This document shows, one piece after another, positions 1 to 8,401 of a DNA stretch of 13,519 nucleotides. Source of the stretch: Polyrhizophydium stewartii (lineage: Eukaryota > Chytridiomycota > Chytridiomycetes > Rhizophydiales); NCBI GenBank assembly GCA_027604665.1, contig JADGIZ010000445.1, positions 1 through 13,519 on the forward strand, read 5' to 3'. Every line of letters starts with the position of its first letter. Position 1 is the first letter of the stretch. A program made the translations under genes and the position numbers. The notes under the pieces were generated by a model. It did no database searches, was not told the DNA's origin, and was given only the letters and a program-made list of their open reading frames with translations.

Positions 1-171
1 GCCGGCATGGCGCATGGACCAATGCCGCCCGTGCTGACAGACCCTCCACCCGCTTCCGGGGGCTCTCCTTTGTCTTTCTTTTGTGTTGCGCGTGGGACGA
101 CTCCCTCCCCGTGTGCCGAAAGCACCGCATACAGCGCGCGCAACTCTTGCCCGATATCTCGAATCGCAAGG
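1..171 (+). promoter_or_regulatory. Upstream region / 5' leader of kinase 1
   Basis: No TATA-like box is evident. A pyrimidine-rich stretch (about 64-83) lies upstream of the chosen start. ATG codons at 7 and 22 are in frame with the kinase start at 172 with no stop between them, so a 55-residue N-terminal extension is possible. It is Pro/Ser-rich without a recognisable domain. The window edge hides anything further upstream. Confidence 0.4.
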
Positions 172-2762
172 ATGTCCGAGTCCACACCCGCACGGCCGGA
201 GACGCCGGCAGACGGCATCCAGCCGGGGACGGCACGCATGCCAATGCGCTCCCCGGTCGAAGCGAGTGCCAAGCCGGTGTCCAGCGAATGTAGCGTGCTG
301 GGTGCGTCGCCGACGAGCGACCCGATGCGCAGCACCTCGGTGCTGCCCGATCAGGAAGCAGGGCAGACGCCGCCGCACTCGGAGGGCGAGCAGTCAGCGG
401 GCAAGATCAAGTCGGGCCAGCATCAGTCGCAGCCGCAGCAGCAGCTCTTTCTGAACCGCTTCTTTGTCATCAAGACCATCGGCCAGGGCTCATACAGCAA
501 GGTCAAGCTGGCTGTCAACTCAAGGACAAACGAGCAGGCGAGTGGGTGCTGCTCGCGACTTGCCTTGTTGGTGGGGGCGAACCGACCGACAAAGCGATGC
601 CGCTTGCCGTCTTGGGACGCGGGCTACCGGTGCCAGCGCTGGGGCTCGGCGCCAGCAATTGACTGATTCGGCGCTGTCTTTGTCTGCGACACGAGGGGAT
701 GTGAATCTCTGTCTACGACCGGCTGCTGCATCGAGATGAGCCGTCTGCTGAGAAGACATTGCGAGCGTTATCTGGCCGCACGGCATTTCGATGCGCTGCG
801 GTCGCTGGGCTGCCATCGAGCGTTTACTGCTCCGAGAGCCTGTTCGCGGGTCGGATGGTACTTATCATCGGGCTGACCAGCTGTTTGGACCGCTGCCTGC
901 TTGTGCCGATCGCTCACGTGCGGGCATCGGGCACTTTTGCTCGCCGCTTGGCCTTCGCCCCCAACGGACACATGCTCATACTCTGTCCATCATCGCTCAC
1001 TGGACTCTGGACGCCGGTAGGTCGCTCTCAAGATCATTGACAAGGAGTCGCTGAGGAGCGACCGCGACTACACGCGAATCAAATCCGAAGTCAGAATCGC
1101 GCATCTAGTCCGGCACCCAAACATTGGTCTGCTTCTCGAGGTTCTGGTGAGGCGGATACCACCTCGCCGTGCTTCCACCCGCCCAATCTACCGCTCCCCG
1201 GGCTCTCACCTGCGCCTGAGTCGAGATCGGCTCGACCGCACGTCGAGGGCGTGCTCTCGAACACCTTTCCCCTCGGCGGCTGGTTTCATGCGATCTTGGC
1301 GCGCAACTCAATCGCCGAATCAAATGTGCCAATACTCAATCTGTGCTGCGTTCTATGCAGTCGCGGAAGCCCTGCTACTGATGCTCCAGACACTGGCGCC
1401 GCCTGCTGATATTTTTCCCGCATCCACTCCACTCGCCACCTCGACGCCTGCGCTATTGAATCTGATATGCAATGGATCGCATATGGATCATGCGCGAATG
1501 CACAAAAACAAAAACGAAAACATCGCCATCAACAAAAACGCAAACATCAACAACAAGGAAAACTCGGCGAGTATCGTCTTTGAGAACGAGTTTGTGTCCG
1601 GAGGTGAGTTTGGATTGCAAAGCGCAGCCGGAATCAATATGGCCATGCTGGCTTGTATGCGCTGACTCGGCTGGACTCTGATCAACCTGTGCTGGTGGAT
1701 CCCCAAGGCGACCTTTCCAGTTTTGTGCAAAGGCACGGCCCGCTCAACGCCTCGTTTGCGCGCGGCATCTTCCGCCAGCTTGTCTCGGCCGTCAACTACC
1801 TCCATGCCCACTTTATCATTCACCGCGATATCAAGCCCGAGAACATCTTGCTCACGTCGCACCACGTGGTGAAGCTGGTTGACTTTGGGTTTGCGCGGTT
1901 CATGGATGCGACGGGCGACTGCCGAACGGTGTGCGGCTCGCTCAAGTACTGTGCGCCGGGTGCGTATACCGCATGCACTGCTGCATGCGCACATTTCACG
2001 AGATCCGAGAACGGGCAAACTGACAGCGGCGGGGCAATACAGAGGTCATCAAGTGCTGCTCATACCGCGGACCCGAGGTCGACATCTGGTGTCTTGGTGT
2101 GACGCTGTACATGATGCTCAACAAGACCCTGCCGTTTGACTCTGCCAGCGGCAATGAGGCCGAGGTTGCGCGCAAGATCTGCAAAAGTCATCCGTATCCG
2201 GGGATGTATTTGGACAAAGGTGCTCAAGTCTGGTTTCTGCTGCCCGGACGACTTCTTGTGTGCCTGCTGATATTGCTGACAACTAAAATGACGATGGGAT
2301 CATGCAGAATCACTGGATCTCGTGATGCGGATGCTGCGCAAGGACAAGGCTCGCCGCCCAAGCATCTGGGATGTTGCTCAGCACCCGTGGATTACTTCCG
2401 ATATGGGACCTGAGCTGCCTGTCAAGATACCTACGCGCATTTTGAGCCCGGACCCCGTCGTTCTCGGCCAGTTCGCACTCTTTGGGCTCGGGGCAGATGC
2501 TGCGGCGCTTGAGCTGCTCGCGTCGGCCACGCCTACGCCCCACCACGCCTTGTATAACATGCTCCTCACGCGCAAGCAGCGCGGCGAGATTGTGTTCACG
2601 GCCGAGATTGCCGAGGAGAAGCTCGAGGCCAAACGCGAGTCTCAAACTGGCGCCAAGCCGGCGTGCCATGCCAGCACCGGGTCGGGCATCGACAGCGGGT
2701 ACAACACCGTGGCGACGGAAACGCGCGAGTCCGCGTTGGATGTCTCCTGCCCGATGCAGTGA
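172..2762 (+). CDS. CAMK-like (SNF1/MARK-type) Ser/Thr protein kinase with UBA-like segment (kinase 1)
   Basis: Exons are 172-537, 1021-1146, 1558-1603, 1708-1959, 2043-2219 and 2308-2762 (1422 nt, 473 aa). Residues 1-95 are a Ser/Pro/Gln-rich tail. The kinase domain runs from about 97 to 350: glycine loop GQGSYSKV (104-111), VALK lysine K126, HRDIKPEN with catalytic D220, DFG with D238, activation-loop T253 just before CGS, APE Glu at 264 and HPW at 348-350. All key catalytic residues are present, so an active kinase is expected. Residues about 371-412 resemble the UBA-like/autoinhibitory segment that follows the kinase domain in SNF1, MARK and BRSK kinases. No KA1 domain is visible and the protein ends about 60 residues later. 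The ATG at 172 has A at -3; in-frame ATGs at 7 and 22 are alternatives. Introns 1 and 2 (483 and 411 bp) are far longer than the other 18. The exact subfamily is not resolved; HUNK- or MARK-like is possible. Confidence 0.9.
538..1020 (+). other. Intron 1 of kinase 1, probable GC-AG intron (483 bp)
   Basis: The exon before ends GAG CAG and the intron starts GCGAGT; it ends GGTAG before GTC GCT CTC AAG. Using this GC donor joins the exons in phase 0 as NEQ-VALKIIDK, the canonical beta-2/beta-3 turn of a kinase. GT donors at 542 and 546 are out of phase with the next exon. A GT at 571 is in phase but would insert 11 residues before the catalytic lysine. No further exon is needed by the kinase alignment, and I recognise no RNA gene inside. 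Confidence 0.7.
1147..1557 (+). other. Intron 2 of kinase 1 (411 bp) with A/C-rich 3' end
   Basis: The donor is GTGAGG and the acceptor CAACAAG, joining LLLEVL to ENSASIVFENEF in phase 0 with exactly the residue spacing expected between kinase strands beta-4 and beta-5. The last 60 bases (about 1497-1557) are A/C-rich with repeated AAAAAC- and AAC-like units and almost no T, so the usual pyrimidine tract is missing. Confidence 0.75.
1497..1557 (+). repeat. A/C-rich low-complexity tract
   Basis: Imperfect CAAAAA, AAC and CATCAACAA units follow one another, giving a tract much richer in A than the surrounding GC-rich sequence. It lies inside intron 2 of kinase 1 and ends at the predicted acceptor. 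Confidence 0.7.
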
Positions 2763-2879
2763 GTCGCCGGCATTGTAATAAAGCAGGCGGGCGATGCGAG
2801 CCTCAGATAGGCGCATCTGCGACTGTATTGGAACTCGCTTCGATGCATAACGATGAAGCGGCTGCGGCCGCAATCATAT
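2763..2879. other. Convergent intergenic region between kinase 1 and kinase 2
   Basis: Only 117 bp separate the two stop codons. The plus strand holds a canonical polyadenylation signal at 2777. No AATAAA is present on the minus strand here, so the end of kinase 2 mRNA probably uses a variant signal or extends into kinase 1, which would make the two 3' ends overlap. Confidence 0.6.
2777..2782 (+). terminator. Polyadenylation signal AATAAA for kinase 1
   Basis: A perfect AATAAA starts 15 bases after the TGA stop of kinase 1 in otherwise GC-rich DNA. This implies a very short 3' UTR if it is used. Confidence 0.6.
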
Positions 2880-5149
2880 TCATAGTATGCCCTGCATCAT
2901 CTGCTTTGCGATCTGCTCGAGGCGTCTGAGGCTGGCTTCCGAGCCCGGATACATCTCGAAGCAGAGCGTGGAAGGCTCCGGTGTGTCGTGTGGGCTGGTG
3001 TGCATGATAATCTTGAAGACTACGACCTCGGTTTGGTCCTGAAAGGTCACCGAGTCGACAAGCATCTCGAACGCCTCGTCGGCCGACCCCGCGCTCAAGA
3101 ACGAGTCCATGGTCTGGTCATCCTGCTGGGTCTCGCGCTGCGGCCGCCACACAACTCGCTCGTAGAGCACCGGCGGCGTTGCAACCAGACCGGCATCCGT
3201 CTCGAGATCTGGGATCGCGACCATGTTGCGAGCGAGCGCTTGGACTGCCTGCGCGGCCGGGACGCGGACCTCAAATGCAACCATGCTTCGCGGCTCGCCC
3301 TGGATCCTTGGCAGCGGATTGGGCGAGTCTGGGAGCGCGGCGTGCTCGGCGCGGATGGAGGCAAGCAGCGATGTGCCCGCAGTGTCGGACTTGCTCGCCT
3401 GGCCGACGTAGGCGACCGACTTTGTCCAGGGGTGTGCCACAGGCACAGAGCCAGGCAGCAAGGTGGCTTGGAGTGCGCGGGGGACTCGCTCGCTTGCTCG
3501 CTGATCACGAACCGCCGAAGGCTGTCGGGGCACCTCGGGCAGAGGAAGCGGCGGAGCATCTGCGAGAAGCAGATAGTATGCCGTTCGCACTGCGCCTGGC
3601 TCGCCGGTGCGAGCGAACGAGTCGATTGCGTCTTGGGTAAAGTCGAGCGATGCAATCTTGTCGAGCACGTCCTGGCGCAAGGGGCGCCGGGCGCTGGTCG
3701 GGTCGGCGGGCGGGGCCTCGCCTGGCGCCAAGCCGTCCGCGGTCATCCATGGGTGCACTCGGATCTGCTCGAGGGTCGCACGCTCGGCCGGCTTGACGAC
3801 GAGAATGGCGGCAATGAGCGACTGGCACTCTGCAAAGCAGCGGATGCGGAAGGAGGACAGCGTCAGAGATACAAACCAAGTGCTTGCACCGAAACAGCGG
3901 CAAGACGCATCCTACCTTTGCTGATCTTTTGCGGCATGTCGTACTTGCCCGACATGATGGCCACAAACATCTTTGAGGTCGCTTTGTGGCCAAAGGGCAT
4001 CATGCCCGTGACCATGCAGTAGAGGATGACGCCGAGGGACCAGGCGTCGACCTCGGGGCCTTGATACTTTTTGCGGGCAATCATTTCTGGGCGGCGATGC
4101 GGTCAGCAGCAGGGCCACATGGCTCGCGGTAAGAAGGGACCCACCCGGTGCAGCATAGGGCGGCGAGCCGCAAAAGGACTCAAAGCCGGCTGAGTTGTCG
4201 ACGAGCAGGTTAGCGAAGCCAAAGTCGCATATTTTGACCGACCCGTCTTTGGCCAGGAGCACTGCGGGAGAATTGTTCGCGATGTGAGCAGCAGAAAGGT
4301 CAGACGGTAATCGTCGAGGCAGGAACTGGGGTGCACACCATTCTCGAGCTTCAGGTCTCGGTGGACGACGCCCTGCGAGTGGCAGTACTGCACGGCGGCG
4401 ACGATCTGCTTGAAGAGCGGCCGCGCGTCGGTCTCGGAGAGCTTGCCTTGCTTGAGCACGTGGTCAAAGAGCTCGCCGCGCGGCTCGTACTCGAGCACGA
4501 CGTGGATGTGCGAAGGCGAGTCGACGACGTGTAGCAGGCGATTGATATTGTCGTGGTCGAGTGCGGCGAGCAGAAGAATCTCGCGCAGGACCTGGCGCAC
4601 GGACACGCCCTGCTTGCTGAAGCCACACTTTTGGATCATCTTGACGGCGACCGACTTTCCGAGCAGGGTGTGCGACGCGAGCTTGACCTTGCTGAATGCG
4701 CCCTCGCCAAGGGTGGAGAGCACGACGAAGCCGAGGGCCTGCAGCTCAGGCGGCTGCGGCTCGGTGGTCGCGGGCGACGCGGCGGCATTGCGGGCCGGCG
4801 ACGGCGGGAACGGAGCCGTGGCCGATACCGCGTCGATGGTGGCGTGCACGAGGCCGTCGGTGTCTGCGTCTGCGTCTGCGTCTGCGTCCGCTTTGGTATC
4901 TGCATCTGCATCTGCGTCTGCGTCGCCGCGGGCATCGCGGGCATCGCGGGCGGCAGGATCTGGGCCGCGGCGGCTTTGGGCGACGAAGACACGCGGCAGC
5001 GCTGCGGCGAGCGCGCGGGCGGAGCGCGCAGCGGCCACGGCGGCGGCGGCGGGCGGCGGCGGCGCCTTCACGGGCGCTGCTGCTGCTGCTGCTGCGGCGG
5101 CGGCGGCAGTGGCGGCGGGGAGAGACTGCTGCGGGCGGCGCGCTGACAT
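2880..5149 (-). CDS. CAMK-like (SNF1/MARK-type) Ser/Thr protein kinase with UBA-like segment (kinase 2)
   Basis: Minus-strand exons are 5149-4339, 4261-4145, 4086-3916 and 3829-2880 (2049 nt, 682 aa); introns are 77, 58 and 86 bp, all GT-AG and all phase 1. Residues 1-140 are low-complexity: a poly-Ala tract, an R-D-A repeat and alternating Asp-Ala. The kinase domain runs from about 142 to 394: glycine loop GEGAFSKV (148-155), K170, alpha-C E190, HRDLKLEN with D265, DFG D283, CGSPPYAAPE with E310, HPW at 392-394. The activation-loop residue equivalent to the LKB1-target Thr is S299. Residues about 418-460 look UBA-like (LDKIASLDFTQDAIDSF, then AYYLLL). The last 120 residues contain alternating strands and a helix that could be a divergent KA1-type domain; this is tentative. 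The ATG at 5149 is the nearest in-frame start upstream of the domain. The gene is divergent from Mex67 and convergent with kinase 1. Confidence 0.9.
4862..4950 (-). repeat. Coding hexanucleotide repeat (Asp-Ala) and adjoining 9-bp R-D-A repeat
   Basis: On the plus strand TCTGCG-like units repeat about ten times (4862-4924), interrupted once around 4889-4902, followed by about three copies of a 9-bp CGCGGGCAT unit (4925-4950). In kinase 2 they encode an alternating Asp-Ala run and an R-D-A repeat. Such tandem coding repeats are prone to length change; the tract lies in the disordered N-terminal region, so it should be tolerated. Confidence 0.85.
5035..5118 (-). repeat. GCT/GCG triplet tract coding poly-alanine
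   Basis: Runs of GCT, GCG and GGC triplets on the plus strand read as alanine-rich sequence on the minus strand near the N terminus of kinase 2, including an uninterrupted alanine stretch of about 11 residues. It is a low-complexity coding tract, not a domain. Confidence 0.8.
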
Positions 5150-5315
5150 GGCTTTCCCGCAAAGTCGCCGCGGCCCCCACGCCCGCGACCGCAACCGCCG
5201 CCGCCTGCCCCACGCCCGCCGCTGCACGCACACGCCCGCACCACCGCGCCTGCCCCAGCACGCACGCCCGCACATCTCGGCCGCCGCCCTGCCCGCCGCC
5301 GCGCCGCCCGCCGCC
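5150..5315. promoter_or_regulatory. Shared divergent upstream region of kinase 2 and Mex67
   Basis: Only 166 bp separate the start codons of two divergent genes, so both promoters and 5' leaders must fit here or overlap the coding sequence. The plus strand is strongly C-rich with repeated CCGC, CGCCCGC and CACGC units and no TATA-like box. The Mex67 start sits in GCCGCCATG, a strong eukaryotic initiation context. Confidence 0.6.
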
Positions 5316-8138
5316 ATGAGCGGCAACGCCCAATTCAACTCGCTGCTCTCCAGCGCGCTGTCGGCCTCCTTCCAGCCGCAGCCCGCCCAGAGCCCCTTTG
5401 CGGTCTCGGCCGCTGCCCAGCCGCCCGCAGCAGCCGCCGCCCGCACGGCTGGGCCCGCTGGCGGCCGCGGCCCCTCGGGCTTCCGCGCCGCCGTGGCCGC
5501 CGCAGCCAACGACCGCGACAGGCGCGGCCCGGCCGACAGGGTCCATGATCGCCTTGGCCCGCGGACCGCCGGTGACGGCCGCGACAGCCGGGACGCCCGG
5601 GACGCCCGCGACTCCAGAGACTCCAGAGACTCCAGGGACAGCCGTGGCCGCCGCGAGCGGCACGGCGCCCCCGGTGGCGGCCGCGACGACAGGCGGCCCG
5701 TCGTGACCTTTGAGGACCGCGACGGCGACCTGTCCATGGGCAGCGACTCGGCCCGAGCAGCTGGCCGCGAGCGCCGGTGCGTGCCCACTCACGCCCAGCC
5801 CCAACGCCGCTGCCGACGGCATCGCATGCACGGCCATGTTGCCGGCCCACCAGATGCTGACGCCCACCCCCTCCACAGCAGCGGCACGCCATACGGCCGC
5901 CGCCCGCCCGCCCACCAGCACGGCCAGCCCGGCGGCAACCAGGACGGCCCGCGGCCGCAGCTGGCCCTGCGCACCGCCGTGCTCGTGCGCAACGTCGACC
6001 CTGCCACCCCCATGGCCGACCTGGTCAAGTTCATCACCAACAAGGCCCGCTCGCCTGTCGCCATCTCAGAGGTACCCACAAAGGCCGCCAGCCATCGCCG
6101 AGGCGCGACTCTGCTGACTCGACGGCGCTGCCAACGATCCCGACCCGCTCCAGGCCCGGTGGCTGCAGCAGCCAAAGGCAATCATCGTCGAGCTCAAGGA
6201 CGCTGACCAGGCCCGCGCTGTGCGCGAGCTCAGCGGCATCTTCTTCTCGGGTGCGTGCTCACTCCACGGCGTTCCGTTCTCCCTGCTCGACCCCACGCTG
6301 ACAGAGCCCGCACCTATCGCATCTGCGGGCGTGCAGGCGTCAAGCTCGAGATCCAGTACACAACCTCGAGGCAGACGAGCCCCGATGCGAGCGCCGCCGA
6401 GAATGACGTGTCCATGTCCACGTCAGCAGCGCCGCAGACCGGCCAGCTCGACAAACTGCGCGCGCTGGTGCGCTCGCGATACGTCCCCGAAGCCCGCCGT
6501 CTCGACTTTGATCGCATCCAGGAGGACCCGTTTGTCCGCCAGGAGCGTCTGCGTGTCTTTGACCACTCCAACCCAACCTCCAAGATCGGCCAGGTCCTCT
6601 GCAAGCTGTTTCAGGAGATCTGTCCCGAGGTAAGCCGCATTTGCGCTGCTCCGAGCTCCTTGTCCACCCCCCGAACAAGGCGCTGACATGCACGACGGCA
6701 GCTCGAGACTCTCTCGCTCGCGGGCAACCGCCTGCGCACGCTGGACCACTTTTCGACTTTGCACGAGCGCATACCGAATCTCGTCAATCTCTCGCTGCAG
6801 GACAATCTGCTCTCGAGCTTCCGCGACCTCGAGCCGCTGCGCGGCAAGGAGCTGCGGCTGCTGCGCGAGTTCGTGCTGATTGGCAACCCCGTGCGTGAGC
6901 GCGAGGTCACCAAGGCCGGTGGCGAGATCAAGTACACAAGGTAGGTGCGACGCAAGGCCGAGTAGCAGTGCGACTCCAGGCGACTCTGACGTTGCGCGTG
7001 CGGCCTGCCGAGCAGCAACATCAAGCGTATGTTCCCGTCGATCCAGATCCTCGACATGCAACCAATGATCGAGGAAATCCAGTTCAATGTCATGGCGGCG
7101 TCCGCAAAGCTTCCTGTGTCCGTCAAGCCGGGCTTCATGGACTCGGACTCGACGGCGTCCATGGCGCAGCAGTTCTTGCAAATGTTTTACACGCTCTTTG
7201 ACTCCAACCGCGCCGGACTCGAGGACCTTTACACCGACACGGCCATCTTCACGCTCTCGATCAACCAAACGCGCTTGTCGTCGGGCAAGAGCGGCACCTT
7301 CCAGGGCGAGCCGCGCCGCAACGAGCGCACGTTTGAGGCGTGGTTTCCGTTCAATCGCAATCTCGAGAGGCTCAAGCAAGCCGGTGCGTCTGGCCTGCGT
7401 CTGAATCGCTCTGCCAAGCGTGCTTTTCGGCTAACATTCGCGGCAGATAAGCGCGTGAGCATGGCGCACATTGGACCCAAGGACATTATCGCGACGTTTG
7501 GGCAGATCCCCGGCACGCGCCATCCGCTGACGGACCCGCCCGAGAGGCGGCGGTTCCTGGTCGAGGCGTTCCCGGGCGTTGCTCCGAGTAACTACATCCA
7601 CATCACGGTGCACGGCGAGTTTACCGAGGTGGCGACTTCGGAGAAGCGCAGCTTCGACCGTACGTTTATCCTTGTTCCCGCAGCGCCCGGCTCGCGTGCT
7701 GCACGCATGAACCTGCCGTGCGCGATAGCCAACGACGCGTGGATCGTGCGGTACTACACGGGCAACTATGCGTGGAGCGATATCGACAAGGATCAGGAGG
7801 CGCAGCCGCCAATGGCGCCACAGCCGCTGCCGGCCTCGCTCATAGGGACTGTGTCGCCCACCGTGTTGCAGTTGCCGGCTCCGCCAATGGCTGGTGCCAC
7901 GCCCGCCACTCAGCAGTGGCCGCAGCTGCCCGACCCCATGACGCTCGAGCAGTACCGCATCCAGAACGGACTTCACGAACAGCAGCATGCCATGGTGATC
8001 GAATTTGCCAAGGCGACGGGGCTCAACTATGCGTTTAGTCTCATGTGTCTGCGCGAAATGAGCTGGTCGTTTGAGGCGGCGGGGCAGGCGTTCCTGCAGG
8101 CCAAGGGCAATATCCCGCCAGAGGCGTTCCAGCTCTGA
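5316..8138 (+). CDS. MEX67: mRNA export receptor Mex67/NXF1 (TAP)
   Basis: Exons are 5316-5776, 5879-6071, 6154-6250, 6307-6629, 6702-6940, 7016-7383 and 7447-8138 (2373 nt, 790 aa). Domain order matches the NXF family: an Ala/Gly/Arg-rich N terminus with seven R-D-S/A triplets (89-109); an RRM-like domain (about 182-270, LALRTAVLVRNVD); leucine-rich repeats (about 300-455, with LETLSLAGNRLRTLD and LVNLSLQDNLLSSF); an NTF2-like domain (about 485-670, MAQQFLQMFYTLFDS); and a C-terminal TAP-C/UBA-like domain (about 738-790, MVIEFAKATGLNYAFSLMCL and IPPEAFQL at the end). In the family the NTF2-like domain pairs with Mtr2/p15, and with TAP-C binds FG nucleoporins to carry mRNPs through nuclear pores; the N terminus and LRRs contact RNA and adaptors. 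Partners are not in this window. Two introns (5777-5878 and 7384-7446) are multiples of three without stops. Confidence 0.95.
5580..5645 (+). repeat. Tandem R-D-S/A coding repeat in Mex67
   Basis: Seven consecutive 9-bp units encode R-D-S or R-D-A (residues 89-109). The last four units share the near-identical codons GAC TCC AGA. The tract is in the disordered, basic N-terminal region, which in NXF proteins contributes to RNA and adaptor binding. Confidence 0.85.
5777..5878 (+). other. Mex67 intron 1, 102 bp, stop-free and in frame
   Basis: GTGCGT donor, GCTGAC branch-like site 18 bases before the CACAG acceptor. Removal joins RERR to SGTPYGRRPP. The intron is 34 codons long with no stop in the reading frame, so an unspliced transcript would encode a 34-residue insertion before the RRM. 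Confidence 0.75.
7384..7446 (+). other. Mex67 intron 6, 63 bp, stop-free and in frame
   Basis: GTGCGT donor, textbook CTAAC branch site and CGGCAG acceptor. Splicing joins NLERLKQA to DKRVSMAHIG in the NTF2-like domain, matching the family, while retention would add 21 residues within that domain. Confidence 0.75.
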
Positions 8139-8401
8139 CGATCTGCTTCTTGCTTGTCTGCGCGCCGTCCGGGCCACCCAAACCTTCTCTGCGCTTGTCG
8201 GGCGACGGCCGCGGCAACAACAATGACGACGATAAGGACAGCGACGACGACACCACGCAAGTTTTTATGAGAGGATTATGTGTTTCACAGGGAATGAATC
8301 GAGTTCTGGACCCGTTTCTTGGGAATTGCTTGCCGTGGAGACGGGGGTGGGGTCGAGCAAGGTCGAGGGCCAGGTGCAGATGGTTTCTGCGGCGAGCTAA
8401 A
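8139..8401 (+). promoter_or_regulatory. Intergenic region and probable 5' leader of the F-box gene
   Basis: About 260 bp between the Mex67 stop and the chosen F-box start. It holds no AATAAA signal and no clear TATA box; composition is more AT-rich than the flanking genes. Frame 2 stays open through it, so ATGs at 8267 and 8294 could extend the F-box protein upstream. Confidence 0.4.

Noticed and set aside
538..1020. C/D-box snoRNA inside the long first intron of kinase 1
   Set aside because: Partial GATGAG and CTGA strings occur near 733-750, but no paired boxes with a closing stem could be identified.
2988..4022. Plus-strand reading frame opposite kinase 2
   Set aside because: Antisense to well-supported kinase and UBA-like coding sequence, with no recognisable motif.
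4410..5315. Upstream in-frame extension of Mex67 through kinase 2
   Set aside because: The frame is open only because it is antisense to kinase 2; the ATG at 5316 has a strong initiation context and gives a normal NXF N terminus.
6251..6304. CTGACAG acceptor at 6304 in Mex67
   Set aside because: Out of phase with RTYRICGRAGVKLEIQ; the AG two bases further on (6306) restores the RRM frame.
8150..8401. F-box protein start at 8150
   Set aside because: The codon at 8150 is TTG, not ATG; the ATGs at 8267 and 8294 remain possible, but 8402 has the best context.
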